Below the pieces are notes generated by a model, which did not search any database, was not told where the DNA came from, and was given only the letters and a program-made list of their open reading frames with translations. DNA of 64,000 bases from Candidatus Saccharicenans sp. (GTDB lineage: Bacteria > Acidobacteriota > Aminicenantia > Aminicenantales > Saccharicenantaceae), in NCBI GenBank assembly GCA_030018265.1, contig JASEFX010000003.1:82561-146560 (forward strand), read 5' to 3'. The translations under genes and the position numbers were made by a program. Below, piece by piece: positions 17,940 through 26,593 of this stretch (the first letter of the stretch is position 1; the number at the start of each line of letters is the position of its first letter).

Positions 17940-17955
17940 CTGTATGGCCCGTTAG

Positions 17956-18468
17956 ATGAGGGTTCTCGGCATAGACCCCAGCCTGCAATCGACGGGATTC
18001 GGCATAGTTGAAAACCGGGGGGATATCCTGCAGGCGGTGGTTTATGGCATAATCAGGACCGACCGCCGCTCGGAGTTTCATCACCGATTGAACGAAATCC
18101 GAACGGAGCTGGAGAAGGTCATAGATCAATTTTCACCGGAAGAAGTGGCCATCGAAAACCCCTTCTATGCGCGCAACGTCAGGACGGCCATTTCCCTCGG
18201 CCAGGTAAGAGGCGCCGTGCTGGTGGCCGTGGCTTCAAGCCAGCGGCCGCTTTTTGAATACTCAGCGCTGGAAATCAAAAAGGCGGTTACCGGCTACGGC
18301 CAGGCAGAAAAGGATCAGGTTCAGCGCATGGTAAAAATTCTTCTGAACCTTGAGGATGACCGCCTGCCGCTGGACGCATCCGACGCGCTGGCCGCGGCTA
18401 TCTGTCATCTTAACAACAGACTGCTGACCATCCAACTGGACGGCGAGAGGGAACGAAACAGAAAATGA
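17956..18468 (+). CDS. ruvC: Holliday junction endodeoxyribonuclease RuvC
   Basis: 170 residues. The RNase-H-fold acidic residues are visible: D7 in GIDPSL, E67 in VAIENPFYARN, D140 and D143 in LDASDALAAAICH. It cuts Holliday junctions symmetrically after RuvAB branch migration. Its stop overlaps the ruvA start in ATGA. The Shine-Dalgarno is weak, suggesting coupling with yebC. Confidence 0.95.
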   Translation: MRVLGIDPSLQSTGFGIVENRGDILQAVVYGIIRTDRRSEFHHRLNEIRTELEKVIDQFSPEEVAIENPFYARNVRTAISLGQVRGAVLVAVASSQRPLFEYSALEIKKAVTGYGQAEKDQVQRMVKILLNLEDDRLPLDASDALAAAICHLNNRLLTIQLDGERERNRK

Positions 18469-19052
18469 TCGCTTACCTTAAAGGAAAAATTCTGAAGAAA
18501 AAGCCCGGTGAGGTGGTGGTGGAGACCGGTGGCGTCGGCTATTCCCTGCTGATTCCTCTTTCCACCTACTTCAAACTTGGAGAGGAAGGAAATCCGGTGG
18601 AACTTCTGGTTTACACCCACCTGACGGACGATTCGCTCCAGCTTTTCGGATTCCTCACGGGGGAAGAAAAGAGCCTTTTTCTCAAGCTGATTTCCATCTC
18701 GGGAATCGGACCAAAAATGGCCATAAACATACTCTCCGGAATAGAACCACGGGAACTGGAAGAAGCTGTGCGGGAAACCAACGTCACCCGTCTGTCGATG
18801 ATTCCAGGCATCGGCAAGAAAACCGCACTGCGGGTGATCATGGAACTGGCCGATAAAATGGAGAAAAAAGAAAAAGTTCTCTCCCGCCGGGAATCGAAAG
18901 AAAGAGAGGACCTGATTTCTGCCCTGGTGAACCTTGGCTTCCGGCGCAAAGAATCCGAACAGGTGGTGGACCTGACCATCGGCAGCCTCGGCCCCCAGGC
19001 CGGTTTCGATACTTTGCTGAGAGAATGTCTGAAAAAGATGTCCAGAATCTAA
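18465..19052 (+). CDS. ruvA: Holliday junction branch migration protein RuvA
   Basis: 195 residues: N-terminal OB domain ([20 protein letters not shown], with LLIPLSTY), two helix-hairpin-helix motifs ([18 protein letters not shown] and [19 protein letters not shown]) that grip the junction, and a C-terminal three-helix domain ([18 protein letters not shown]) that binds RuvB. Starts inside the ruvC stop (ATGA) and overlaps ruvB by 28 bases. Confidence 0.96.
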   Translation: MIAYLKGKILKKKPGEVVVETGGVGYSLLIPLSTYFKLGEEGNPVELLVYTHLTDDSLQLFGFLTGEEKSLFLKLISISGIGPKMAINILSGIEPRELEEAVRETNVTRLSMIPGIGKKTALRVIMELADKMEKKEKVLSRRESKEREDLISALVNLGFRRKESEQVVDLTIGSLGPQAGFDTLLRECLKKMSRI

Positions 19053-20092
19053 GGAGAAAAATTCAGCTGAGGAAAAAAATGCCCGCGATTCTGACTCCGG
19101 TTAAAACTCGAGAGGACATTCTTTTTGAAGACAGCCTGCGGCCGCAGAAATTTGACGATTTCATCGGCCAGGAGAACGTCAAAAACAACCTGAAAATCTT
19201 CATCGAAGCCGCCCGCAGAAGGAACGAACATCTCGACCACGTGCTGCTTTACGGTCCGCCCGGACTCGGCAAGACCAGCCTGGCTTACCTGATTTCGAGA
19301 GAGCTTGGCGTCGGCATAAAGCCCACCTCCGGACCGGTAATCGAAAGGGCGGGGGACCTCTCGGCTATTCTAACCAGCCTCCAGGACAGGGAAATCCTTT
19401 TCATCGACGAGATACACCGTTTGCATCCCTCGCTGGAAGAACTTCTTTATTCGGCTATGGAAGATTTCAGCCTCGATGTCATTATCGGTCAGGGACCGGG
19501 AGCCCGCAGCCACAAACTGAGGATAAAGAGATTTACTCTGGTGGGAGCCACCACCCGGGCCGGCAAAATATCAGCTCCGCTGCGCAGCCGCTTCGGCATC
19601 GTTCACCGGCTGGACTACTATCAGGAAGAAGACCTGAAAAAGATCATTCTGCGTTCTGCCCGAATTCTCGGCGTGAAGATAGATAGCAGCGGCGCCGAAG
19701 AAATTGCCAGAAGGGCCCGCGGAACCCCGCGTATCGCCAACCGTCTGCTGCGTCGCGTAAGAGATTATGCCGAAGTTAAGGGCGACGGCCGGATAGACGA
19801 AAAAATCGCCCGCCAGGCGCTCGACCGGATGGAAGTGGATGTCCTCGGACTGGACGAAATCGACCGGAAAATTCTTACGACGATAATGGAAAATTTCGGA
19901 GGCGGACCGGTCGGCATCAACACCATAGCTGCGGCTATCGATGAAGATAAAGATACCATAGAATCCATCTACGAGCCCTATCTCATGCGACTCGGTTTTC
20001 TCGAAAGAACCCTGCGCGGCCGAAGGGTAACGCCAAAGGCTTACGAACATCTCGGTTTCAAACCTCCAGCCGGCCAGAAAAAACTTTTCTGA
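19025..20092 (+). CDS. ruvB: Holliday junction branch migration ATPase RuvB
   Basis: 355 residues. Family start [18 protein letters not shown], Walker [10 protein letters not shown] (77-85), Walker B LFIDEIH (125-131), sensor 1 GATTRAG and arginine-finger region LRSRFGI, then the winged-helix DNA-binding domain ending [14 protein letters not shown]. Hexameric motor that drives branch migration with RuvA. The N-terminus overlaps the ruvA 3-prime end; it is about 20 residues longer than E. coli RuvB. Confidence 0.97.
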   Translation: MSEKDVQNLRRKIQLRKKMPAILTPVKTREDILFEDSLRPQKFDDFIGQENVKNNLKIFIEAARRRNEHLDHVLLYGPPGLGKTSLAYLISRELGVGIKPTSGPVIERAGDLSAILTSLQDREILFIDEIHRLHPSLEELLYSAMEDFSLDVIIGQGPGARSHKLRIKRFTLVGATTRAGKISAPLRSRFGIVHRLDYYQEEDLKKIILRSARILGVKIDSSGAEEIARRARGTPRIANRLLRRVRDYAEVKGDGRIDEKIARQALDRMEVDVLGLDEIDRKILTTIMENFGGGPVGINTIAAAIDEDKDTIESIYEPYLMRLGFLERTLRGRRVTPKAYEHLGFKPPAGQKKLF

Positions 20093-20102
20093 AAAATTCC
20101 CG

Positions 20103-21158
20103 ATGAGCGAAAAAATACATTTGAAAGATTACGATTATGAACTGCCGCCGGAACTGATCGCTCAGGAACCGCTGCCCGCCCGCGATGAATCGCGGATGAT
20201 GGTGGTCTACCGGCCAGAGCAAAGATTTGAGCACCGCCGTTTTCGGGAAATAGTCAATTTTTTCCAGAAGGGAGACCTGGTGGTGCTGAATGACTCGAGG
20301 GTAATACCGGCGAGAGCCTGGGCCCGCCGGGAAAAAGACAGTGAGAGATCCATAGAATTCCTTTTCATCAAAGAACAGGAGCCAGGCCTCTGGGAGGTCC
20401 TCTGCCGCCCGGCAAAAAAAGTCAGAGAGGGAGACCGCCTGATGTTCGAAAGTTCGCTCGGAGCCAGAGTGGTCGGGCGAGGCTCAGGAGGACTTCGTCT
20501 TATTCAATTCAACACCACTGAGGTTCTGTCCGCATTGAAAAAGATAGGCGTTCCTCCCCTTCCCCCCTACATCAAACGCCGGAGGGGAGATCCAAGGTTA
20601 AAAAGCATAGACAGAGAAAGATACCAGACGGTCTATGCCCGGAAAGATGGTTCGATAGCGGCCCCGACGGCCGGTCTGCATTTCACAGAAAGCATCCTGC
20701 AGGATTTGAAGGAAAAAGGGGTGCAAATACACTATGTCACCCTGAATGTCGGGCTGGCCACTTTTCAGCCGGTCAGGGTGGAAAAAATAACTGAACATAA
20801 AATGCTCGAAGAATCTTTCTTTATCAGCCAGGAAACGGCCGAAGCCATAAACCAGGCGAAGAAGGAAGGCCGGCCGGTAACCGCAGTAGGTACGACGGTT
20901 GTCAGAACCCTGGAGAGCGCCTGGAATGAGGAAACCGGGCTTGAACCGGGCGAAAGAAAAACCAGACTTTTTATCTACCCGGGTTTCAGGTTCAGGGTGG
21001 TCGATAGAATGCTGACTAATTTCCATCTGCCCCGTTCTACCCTGCTGATGCTGGTCAGCGCCTTTGCCGGCTATGAGCTGACCGTGGCTGCCTACCGGGA
21101 AGCCGTAAACGAACGCTACCGGTTTTTTTCTTACGGCGATTGCATGCTGATAATTTAG
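20103..21158 (+). CDS. queA: S-adenosylmethionine:tRNA ribosyltransferase-isomerase
   Basis: 351 residues. Diagnostic blocks: YELPPELIAQEPLPARDESRM near the start, GDLVVLNDSRVIPAR, GSIAAPTAGLHFTE, and C-terminal NFHLPRSTLLMLVSAFAG. It transfers the ribosyl part of SAM to preQ1-modified tRNA to form epoxyqueuosine. Last gene of the yebC-ruv operon, 10 bases after ruvB, and convergent with the GH109 gene 7 bases beyond its stop. Confidence 0.96.
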   Translation: MSEKIHLKDYDYELPPELIAQEPLPARDESRMMVVYRPEQRFEHRRFREIVNFFQKGDLVVLNDSRVIPARAWARREKDSERSIEFLFIKEQEPGLWEVLCRPAKKVREGDRLMFESSLGARVVGRGSGGLRLIQFNTTEVLSALKKIGVPPLPPYIKRRRGDPRLKSIDRERYQTVYARKDGSIAAPTAGLHFTESILQDLKEKGVQIHYVTLNVGLATFQPVRVEKITEHKMLEESFFISQETAEAINQAKKEGRPVTAVGTTVVRTLESAWNEETGLEPGERKTRLFIYPGFRFRVVDRMLTNFHLPRSTLLMLVSAFAGYELTVAAYREAVNERYRFFSYGDCMLII

Positions 21159-21165
21159 AAAATCT

Positions 21166-22536
21166 TTAGCCTTCGATGATGTCCAGCGGTGGCGTGGTCT
21201 TCCAGGCGCCACGGGTAAAATCAGGAAACTTTACCGGTTCGGAATTCCTGGCCACAGATTTTTCGCTCAGAGCGGAAACGGCGCTCCAGGCCGCCGCATC
21301 GTAAACATTCATATCCATCGGAGATCCGGTTCTCAAACATTGAATCAGCCGGTAATCTTCTATGTAATCCATTCCACCATGACCGCGTCCCTCGCCTTTT
21401 TGACTCAGCTTCTTCCAGAGAGGATGCTCGAATTCAGCCGCGTAATTCTCGATGTCTTCCCAGCGGTGAGAAGGACTGCGGCCTTCCACATAAATCCGGT
21501 TCGGCCATTTCTGGAGAATTCCCTTCGTCCCCTGGATCAGATGAATGCGCGAATACGGGCGGGGCAGGTTGGTGTCGTGAATGAGAATTATGGTTTTCCC
21601 GAGTTTCGTTTTGATAAGAGATGTGTTGACATCCCCAAGAGCGAATCTTTCTCTGGCCTGAGGTGAATCCGGTCCGAACTTTTCCAGCGCATATAGCTGG
21701 AGTCCGCGCGAGGGAGAGCTCATCGACACCAGATAATCGAAAGCATCTCCCCGGTTGACATTCATGCACTGGGCCACCGGACCAAGACCGTGCGTCGGGT
21801 AGAGGTTGCCGTTTCTCGTCCAGGAATGCTGCCGCCTCCAGAGTCCTTCCCCTTCGCTGCTGAATTTCACCTCACGCAGGTCGTGGAGGTAACCGGCTTC
21901 AGCATGCAGGATCTCGCCCAGAAGACCTTTCCTCACCATGTTCAGGCTCATCAATTCAATCCGATCGTAGCAGCAGTTTTCCATCATCACGCAATGCTTC
22001 TTATATCTCTCGGCCGTCTCTACCAGCTCCCAGCATTCTTCAAGAGTTACCGCCGCCGGCACTTCCGTGGCGGCGTGTTTGCCGTTTTTCATGGCCGCCA
22101 CACACACGGGCACATGCCATTCCCAGGGTGTGGCCGTAAACACCAGGTCCAGCTCCTCCTCCTCACACATGCGCTTAAAATCCCACGGTCCGCGGGAATA
22201 ACCCTTCGGACGGGGAAAACCGGTGTCTTCCACCAGTTTCTGAGCTCTCAGGACCTTCTCTTCCACGATGTCACAGACAGCTTTTATCTCCACACCTTCA
22301 ATGTTGAGAAAATTCATCAGGTGAACTGTGCCCATTCCTCCGATGCCCACCATCCCCACCCGGACCACCTCGATCGGTTTGCAGGCAAAAAGAGGTCCAT
22401 AATCCGAAGGAATTTCTGGTCGGGCTTCCAGACGACCGGCACGGGCACCGAGAAAAACTCCAGCCGCGCCGGTCAGCGTGATTTTGAGAAAATCTCGCCG
22501 GGTATTATTCACCCTGCTTTCTCTTTTTTCATCCAT
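21166..22536 (-). CDS. Exported Gfo/Idh/MocA-fold glycosidase, GH109 type (alpha-N-acetylgalactosaminidase-like)
   Basis: 456 residues. A twin-arginine signal (NTRRDFLKITLTGAAGVFLG, residues 10-29) is followed by a Rossmann NAD-binding domain with VGMVGIGGMGTVHLMNF and a Gfo/Idh C-terminal domain. The segments TATPWEWHVPV, EVPAAVTLEECWEL, MMENCCYDR and LYPTHGLGPVAQCMN match what I recall of the GH109 alpha-N-acetylgalactosaminidase from Elizabethkingia, an NAD-dependent glycosidase. Tat export fits a protein that folds around bound NAD in the cytoplasm. Its substrate is probably a terminal GalNAc-type sugar; other Gfo/Idh activities cannot be excluded. Confidence 0.85.
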   Translation of the reverse strand: MDEKRESRVNNTRRDFLKITLTGAAGVFLGARAGRLEARPEIPSDYGPLFACKPIEVVRVGMVGIGGMGTVHLMNFLNIEGVEIKAVCDIVEEKVLRAQKLVEDTGFPRPKGYSRGPWDFKRMCEEEELDLVFTATPWEWHVPVCVAAMKNGKHAATEVPAAVTLEECWELVETAERYKKHCVMMENCCYDRIELMSLNMVRKGLLGEILHAEAGYLHDLREVKFSSEGEGLWRRQHSWTRNGNLYPTHGLGPVAQCMNVNRGDAFDYLVSMSSPSRGLQLYALEKFGPDSPQARERFALGDVNTSLIKTKLGKTIILIHDTNLPRPYSRIHLIQGTKGILQKWPNRIYVEGRSPSHRWEDIENYAAEFEHPLWKKLSQKGEGRGHGGMDYIEDYRLIQCLRTGSPMDMNVYDAAAWSAVSALSEKSVARNSEPVKFPDFTRGAWKTTPPLDIIEG

Positions 22537-22588
22537 CTCCGCTTACCTCCTCATCAGGTTTAATATTTACGGTTGAAGATGTTCAAGA

Positions 22589-23200
22589 TTAAAGCTTAAA
22601 GCCCAGTCCGCCCAGAAAACTGAAACCGGCCAGGTTAACATTCTCACCACCAGAAAGTAATGAACGAAATCCTGTCGGAATTAACTCCCAGTTAGCTCCG
22701 GCTCTCAGGAACAACCTGCCGGTCAACCTGAAATCGGCGTTTATTTCTCCCCGAAAATGCAACCTTTTTCCACGGGAAGAAAGATCAACGTCCAGCCAGC
22801 TTTCTTCGTAAACAGAATATGCCACGCCAGCCCCGGCCGCCAGCTGAAGACGTCCGGCAAGCACTCTATATTTCAGAAGAAAAGGAAAGGACCAGCGGGA
22901 AAAACTGACAGGAAATGAGGCCGGGTCTCCTTCAATCGTCAGAGCTTCTCCCTGACCTTTAGCCAGCACAATACCGGTAGCCAGGCCAAAATGATTTCCG
23001 GCATAAAATTCAGCCGCCAGACCGAACAGGTTTAACCCTCCGTACACCTCCCGGAACTCAGTCTGACGAAAATTAAAAAGGCCGGATGAAGCCAGCAACC
23101 TGAATTCTCTGGCTTCGGTTACCGCTCCCGCGCTCAAATATAAAAGTATAAAAACCAGCGCGGTCTGTCTGAAAAGCAAAAGTCCTGAGTTTTTCTTCAT
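22589..23200 (-). CDS. Predicted outer-membrane beta-barrel protein, unknown function
   Basis: 203 residues, signal peptide at 1-30 (cleavage near VTEA-RE). The mature part alternates short amphipathic strands (FGLATGIVLAKGQG, LQLAAGAGVAYSVYEESW, LFLRAGANWELIP) and ends GFSFLGGLGFKL, as in porin-like small barrels. It starts 5 bases after the M28 peptidase stop, so the two are co-transcribed. Function unknown. Confidence 0.6.
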   Translation of the reverse strand: MKKNSGLLLFRQTALVFILLYLSAGAVTEAREFRLLASSGLFNFRQTEFREVYGGLNLFGLAAEFYAGNHFGLATGIVLAKGQGEALTIEGDPASFPVSFSRWSFPFLLKYRVLAGRLQLAAGAGVAYSVYEESWLDVDLSSRGKRLHFRGEINADFRLTGRLFLRAGANWELIPTGFRSLLSGGENVNLAGFSFLGGLGFKL

Positions 23201-23205
23201 GTTTT

Positions 23206-24906
23206 TCAGTTTCTGGATAGGTTAAAGAACCCGGATAAAAAACCGGAAAGGGCGGCAGAAGACCTTGTCCCGGCATTTACCGGAATCACCCGGCTGAAAT
23301 TACTTTCACGTCCGAGACTGTCTACGGCCGTAACCGCATAATAAAAAACCGCCTCGCTGCCCAGAAGCACATCGATAAATCGTGTGGCGGCCACCGGAGA
23401 CTGATTAATTTTTTCAAAACCCAGGTAGGCACTGGAACTCCGGTAAACGTTATACCCGGCAGCTCCTGGAACTTCTCTCCAGAAAAGTTCGACAGCCTTC
23501 AGATGATTAAAAATTGAGGCGTAGGTGCCGGTCCTGAAATTAAACTCCGCCGGAGTGCCCGGCCAGCCGGGTTTTATGAGCTGAGCCAGGACCGCCAGAC
23601 CGGAAAGAGAACTCCTGACCGCCTGCCGGTAAAATTCGAAATCAAGAGTGTCAACGGTATCAGTGGTTTTATGGTAGTAAGGGTTTGGCACGCTGGCGTC
23701 CTCAATAAGACACACTGCCGGAATTCCCCTGTCCCAGAAGGAGGCGTGGTCCGAGTAAACAAACGAAGGGTCTATAATTTTTTTCGGTGGAAGCGGTCCA
23801 TAAACCGAGGTCAGCGCGGAGATTTTTTCCACCAGCCAGCCGGAACTCCTGTCGCCTATTATGTCCAGATCTTCAGGCAGCAGGTCCGCGTAGGCAATCA
23901 TATCCAGGTTAATGACCGCGATTATATTTTCTGCCGGATTGAGTTTCTCCTGGACGTAACGCAGACTGCCCACCAGTCCCTGTTCTTCGGCCGAAAACAG
24001 AATGAACCTCACAGTGAAATCGAGCGGCCGACTTATCAGAAGTCTGGCCGCTTCCATCACCGCAGCCGTGCCTGAACCGTTGTCGTCAGCCCCGGGAGCC
24101 AGAGTCCAGCGCTGGTTGGAAGTGGAATCATAATGAGCGCAGATTATAACCACCTGTTCGGGATAAGTCTGGCCGCGGATTTCAGAAATGACATTACGAC
24201 ACAGATAACCGCTGTAAGTAAAATCGTGAAAATTGACGGGAAGCCCCAGGCTTAGAAAATAATTATAAAGATACTGCGCTGCCTGAAGGCAATTATCCGT
24301 CAGAGCATAACGAGTGTTAAAATTCTGCAGGTCTGTGACCTTATTTCTCAAGCTCTCGGCTGAAACTTCTGAAACCAGCTGTTCGTAAGCATCTTCTTTA
24401 AAAAACAGCCAGGTGTATTCCTGCGGCAGGCAGGCGTGAGCAGCCAGCGTTCTCCCCCGCTGCGGAAGAAGCCGCCTTTTTACAGAAACCGGAATTTCCT
24501 CCAGCTCTGAAACTTCTCTGAGAATCAGGAGATAATCATCCCCTTCAAGGAATACCGGTTGAAAACTTCGCTGAAGAAAATCCAGATCCTCGGGTCCGAT
24601 CGCTCTGACCAGAGCATAAAATCGGTCATACCGATAAAAAGCGATTGTTCTGAAAACAAAACCTTTATTTCTGAGCTTTATGATTTCATCGCGACCGAGG
24701 CGCAGCAGATAACTCTGCTCCAGTTCCTGCAGACACTCAATACTTTCCTGCTGCAGAAAATATTCGAGCCAGGGCTGTTGCTTTGGCACCTGCACCAGCC
24801 TCAGTGTCCAGGGTAGCCGGGGAGAAAACGTGCTTAACGAAAAAAATAATAGAGAAGCAAGAAAAATCAGCTGCCCCCTTTTTTCTTTCATACTGAAAAT
24901 TCTCAT
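23206..24906 (-). CDS. Secreted M28-family metallopeptidase with C-terminal fibronectin-III-like domain
   Basis: 566 residues. An N-terminal hydrophobic anchor or signal (residues 11-28), a prodomain-like region to about 190, then the M28 aminopeptidase core with zinc ligands H258 and D260 (AHYDS), D274/D275 (GADDNGSG), E307/E308 (SAEEQG), D335 (NLDMIAY) and the His of YYHKTTDT. A fibronectin-III-like domain occupies about 455-540. It should trim N-terminal residues from peptides outside the inner membrane, in keeping with amino-acid fermentation. Start could also be the Met at codon 6. Its promoter region abuts that of trpB2. Confidence 0.87.
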   Translation of the reverse strand: MRIFSMKEKRGQLIFLASLLFFSLSTFSPRLPWTLRLVQVPKQQPWLEYFLQQESIECLQELEQSYLLRLGRDEIIKLRNKGFVFRTIAFYRYDRFYALVRAIGPEDLDFLQRSFQPVFLEGDDYLLILREVSELEEIPVSVKRRLLPQRGRTLAAHACLPQEYTWLFFKEDAYEQLVSEVSAESLRNKVTDLQNFNTRYALTDNCLQAAQYLYNYFLSLGLPVNFHDFTYSGYLCRNVISEIRGQTYPEQVVIICAHYDSTSNQRWTLAPGADDNGSGTAAVMEAARLLISRPLDFTVRFILFSAEEQGLVGSLRYVQEKLNPAENIIAVINLDMIAYADLLPEDLDIIGDRSSGWLVEKISALTSVYGPLPPKKIIDPSFVYSDHASFWDRGIPAVCLIEDASVPNPYYHKTTDTVDTLDFEFYRQAVRSSLSGLAVLAQLIKPGWPGTPAEFNFRTGTYASIFNHLKAVELFWREVPGAAGYNVYRSSSAYLGFEKINQSPVAATRFIDVLLGSEAVFYYAVTAVDSLGRESNFSRVIPVNAGTRSSAALSGFLSGFFNLSRN

Positions 24907-24967
24907 TTTCCTAATTTATAAAATTCAAAAAGACAATTCAACCTGAGATTGAAAATCGATTGAGATC

Positions 24968-24995
24968 TTGACATCCAGGACATTTTGCTTAAAAT
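24968..24995 (+). promoter_or_regulatory. Strong promoter of the trpB2 leader transcript
   Basis: Perfect TTGACA (24968-24973), 16 bases, TAAAAT (24990-24995; five of six). The transcript would start near 25002, about 16 bases before the leader-peptide ATG and nearly 200 before trpB2. Confidence 0.65.
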
Positions 24996-25017
24996 TATAA
25001 CGATTTTCGGTTGTAAG

Positions 25018-25107
25018 ATGAGAGAGAATATTAATTTCGTTAAAAGCCTCCTCCTTACCGTCTCCTCCTCTTCCGCTAATTCCTCCTGGATCTGGTGGGC
25101 GGCTTAG
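25018..25107 (+). CDS. Trp-rich leader peptide of trpB2 (29 codons)
   Basis: An ATG at 25018 opens a 29-codon frame ending in SSWIWWAA and TAG (25105-25107). Trp codons are TGG at 25087, 25093 and 25096, three in the last six residues; Trp is rare, so this clustering just upstream of a tryptophan-synthase gene is the mark of an attenuation leader peptide. The middle is Leu/Ser-rich because the DNA is a run of CCTCCT units. The start has no good Shine-Dalgarno (only TAAG next to the ATG) and a leader of about 16 bases, so initiation may be weak; this is the main doubt. The gene was not in any annotation available to me. Confidence 0.7.
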   Translation: MRENINFVKSLLLTVSSSSANSSWIWWAA

Positions 25108-25195
25108 TCCGCCCTGAGTCTGCGTCTATTTACCATACCCAATTAAACAACTTGATTAAGACTTTTGACTCTTCAAATCAAAAAGCCAGGAGGAA
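25080..25195 (+). promoter_or_regulatory. Trp-responsive translational attenuator: anti-SD paired with the trpB2 SD
   Basis: TTCCTCCTGG (25080-25089), which ends in the first leader Trp codon, is perfectly complementary over 10 bases to CCAGGAGGAA (25186-25195), the Shine-Dalgarno of trpB2. Nested inside are a hairpin at 25097-25114 and a stem of GAGTC/GACTC plus GTCT/AGAC (25116-25127 with 25159-25171). Predicted logic: if a ribosome stalls at the Trp codons it covers the anti-SD and trpB2 is translated; if it finishes and leaves, the SD is sealed. Two more CCTCCT-type runs (25047-25056, 25061-25074) could act as alternative anti-SDs. Seen: the sequence and complementarity. Inferred: the mechanism. 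Confidence 0.65.
25097..25114 (+). other. Leader hairpin over the stop codon
   Basis: GGGCGG (25097-25102) and CCGCCC (25109-25114) form a perfect 6-bp stem with a 6-base loop. The 5-prime arm overlaps the last Trp codon and the leader TAG lies in the loop region. It is not followed by a U-tract, so it is not an intrinsic terminator; a ribosome at the Trp codons or the stop would melt it. Confidence 0.6.
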
Positions 25196-25198
25196 AAA

Positions 25199-26500
25199 AT
25201 GAAAAGATACGATTCGAGAAAAACAAGCTATTTGCCGGAAAACTTTTACAACATCAAGGCTGACCTGCCGGAGCTTCCTCCCCCGCCGCTTAACCCGGCC
25301 ACCGGTCAGCCGCTGCGGCCGGAAGAGCTTGAACCTGTGTTTCCACGCGCTTTTATCCAGCAGGAAATAAGCGCCGAACGCTTCATCCCGATTCCTCCGA
25401 AAGTTCTGGAAATCTTTTCCATCTACCGCCCGACTCCTCTGATTTACGCTTCAGCTCTGAGAAAATACCTGGACACGCCGGCCAGAATTTTTTACAAATA
25501 TGAGGGCGTCGGCCCCGCCGGCAGCCATAAGACCAACACCGCTCTTGTCCAGGCTTACCTGGCCTCACAAGAAGGCACAACAACTCTAACCACCGAGACC
25601 GGAGCCGGCCAGTGGGGGTCAGCTCTTGCTTTCTCCTGCCGACAGTTTGGAATCAACGCCCGGGTATTCATGGTCAGGTCCAGCTACCGGCAGAAACCCG
25701 GTCGACGCATAATGATAGAATTGTTCGGAGCTCAGGTTCTGGAAAGCCCCAGCCCGACCACCGCCTCAGGTCTCCGCTTTTACGAGAAAGACCCGAACCA
25801 TCCGGGAAGCCTGGGAATAGCCATCTCCGAAGCTGTGGAAGCGGCCGTAAGCCAGCCTGAAACTAAATATTCTCTCGGTTCGGTTCTTGACGCCGTCCTC
25901 ATGCACCAGACAGTCATAGGACTTGAAGCCATGAAACAGTGCGAGGAGTTTGGCATCGAGCCAGACCTGGTGGTCGGTTGTGTCGGCGGCGGCTCGAATT
26001 TTGCCGGCCTCAGTTTTCCGTTTCTCGGGAAAAGGCTGAGAGAGAAGAAATCAGGACCCCGCTTCCTGGCGGCTGAACCGGAAGCCTGTCCTTCCATCAC
26101 ACGAGGTGAGTTGAAGTACGACCACGGCGATACTGCCGGATTTACACCGCTTCTTTTCATGCACACGCTCGGAAAGGATTTTGTCCCGCCCGCCATTCAC
26201 GCCGGCGGACTCAGGTATCACGGAATGGCTCCTCTGGTCAGTCATCTGGTGAAGCTCGGACTGGTGGAAGCGAAAGCTTACTCGCAGAAGCAGATCTTTG
26301 CCGCGGCTGAGCTCTTTCTTCGCACTGAAGGCATTCTCCCGGCTCCGGAATCAGCCCACGCCATTGCCGCCGTGATAGATGAAGCACTGGAAGCCAGGAA
26401 GTCCGGGCGGGAAATAAACATTCTTTTCAACCTTTCCGGACACGGCTTTCTCGATATTAACGCCTACGACCGGACGGTGTCAGGAAACGGACATGGTTGA
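25199..26500 (+). CDS. trpB: Tryptophan synthase beta chain, TrpB2 type
   Basis: 433 residues, longer than TrpB1 and with the TrpB2-specific N-terminus (YLPENFYNIKADLP, RPTPLIYASALRKYL). The PLP lysine is K111 in GPAGSHKTNT; ETGAGQWGSA and the phosphate-binding loop CVGGGSNFAG are present. It joins indole and serine (or phosphoserine) to give tryptophan. No trpA or other trp gene is nearby, so it probably salvages free indole, for example that released by the tryptophanase encoded 1.3 kb downstream. Preceded by a consensus SD (AGGAGG, 25188-25193) that the leader can occlude. Single-gene transcript ending at a strong terminator. Confidence 0.93.
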   Translation: MKRYDSRKTSYLPENFYNIKADLPELPPPPLNPATGQPLRPEELEPVFPRAFIQQEISAERFIPIPPKVLEIFSIYRPTPLIYASALRKYLDTPARIFYKYEGVGPAGSHKTNTALVQAYLASQEGTTTLTTETGAGQWGSALAFSCRQFGINARVFMVRSSYRQKPGRRIMIELFGAQVLESPSPTTASGLRFYEKDPNHPGSLGIAISEAVEAAVSQPETKYSLGSVLDAVLMHQTVIGLEAMKQCEEFGIEPDLVVGCVGGGSNFAGLSFPFLGKRLREKKSGPRFLAAEPEACPSITRGELKYDHGDTAGFTPLLFMHTLGKDFVPPAIHAGGLRYHGMAPLVSHLVKLGLVEAKAYSQKQIFAAAELFLRTEGILPAPESAHAIAAVIDEALEARKSGREINILFNLSGHGFLDINAYDRTVSGNGHG

Positions 26501-26540
26501 GAATGATCGAAAAATCTGCTGAAATCGCCTTCGGTCCTGC

Positions 26541-26591
26541 AAAAAAAGCGGGGAGCAGAGTCTTCCCTGCTCCCCGCAAAATTCCTTTTTT
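26541..26591. terminator. Bidirectional intrinsic terminator
   Basis: GCGGGGAGCAG (26548-26558) and CTGCTCCCCGC (26567-26577) form an 11-bp perfect stem with an 8-base loop. Seven A (26541-26547) on one side give a direct U-tract for minus-strand transcripts; TTTTTT (26586-26591) lies 8 bases beyond on the plus side. It separates convergent trpB2 and the broken gene at 26594. Confidence 0.9.
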
Positions 26592-26593
26592 GC

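Noticed and set aside
25097-25130. Classical transcription-attenuation terminator in the trpB2 leader
   Set aside because: The hairpin has no U-tract after it; the SD complementarity explains the layout better.
25002-25198. T-box or TRAP-type control of trpB2
   Set aside because: No T-box TGG-type consensus bulge sequence, no specifier loop layout, and no series of spaced GAG/TAG triplets; the Trp-codon ORF is the visible feature.
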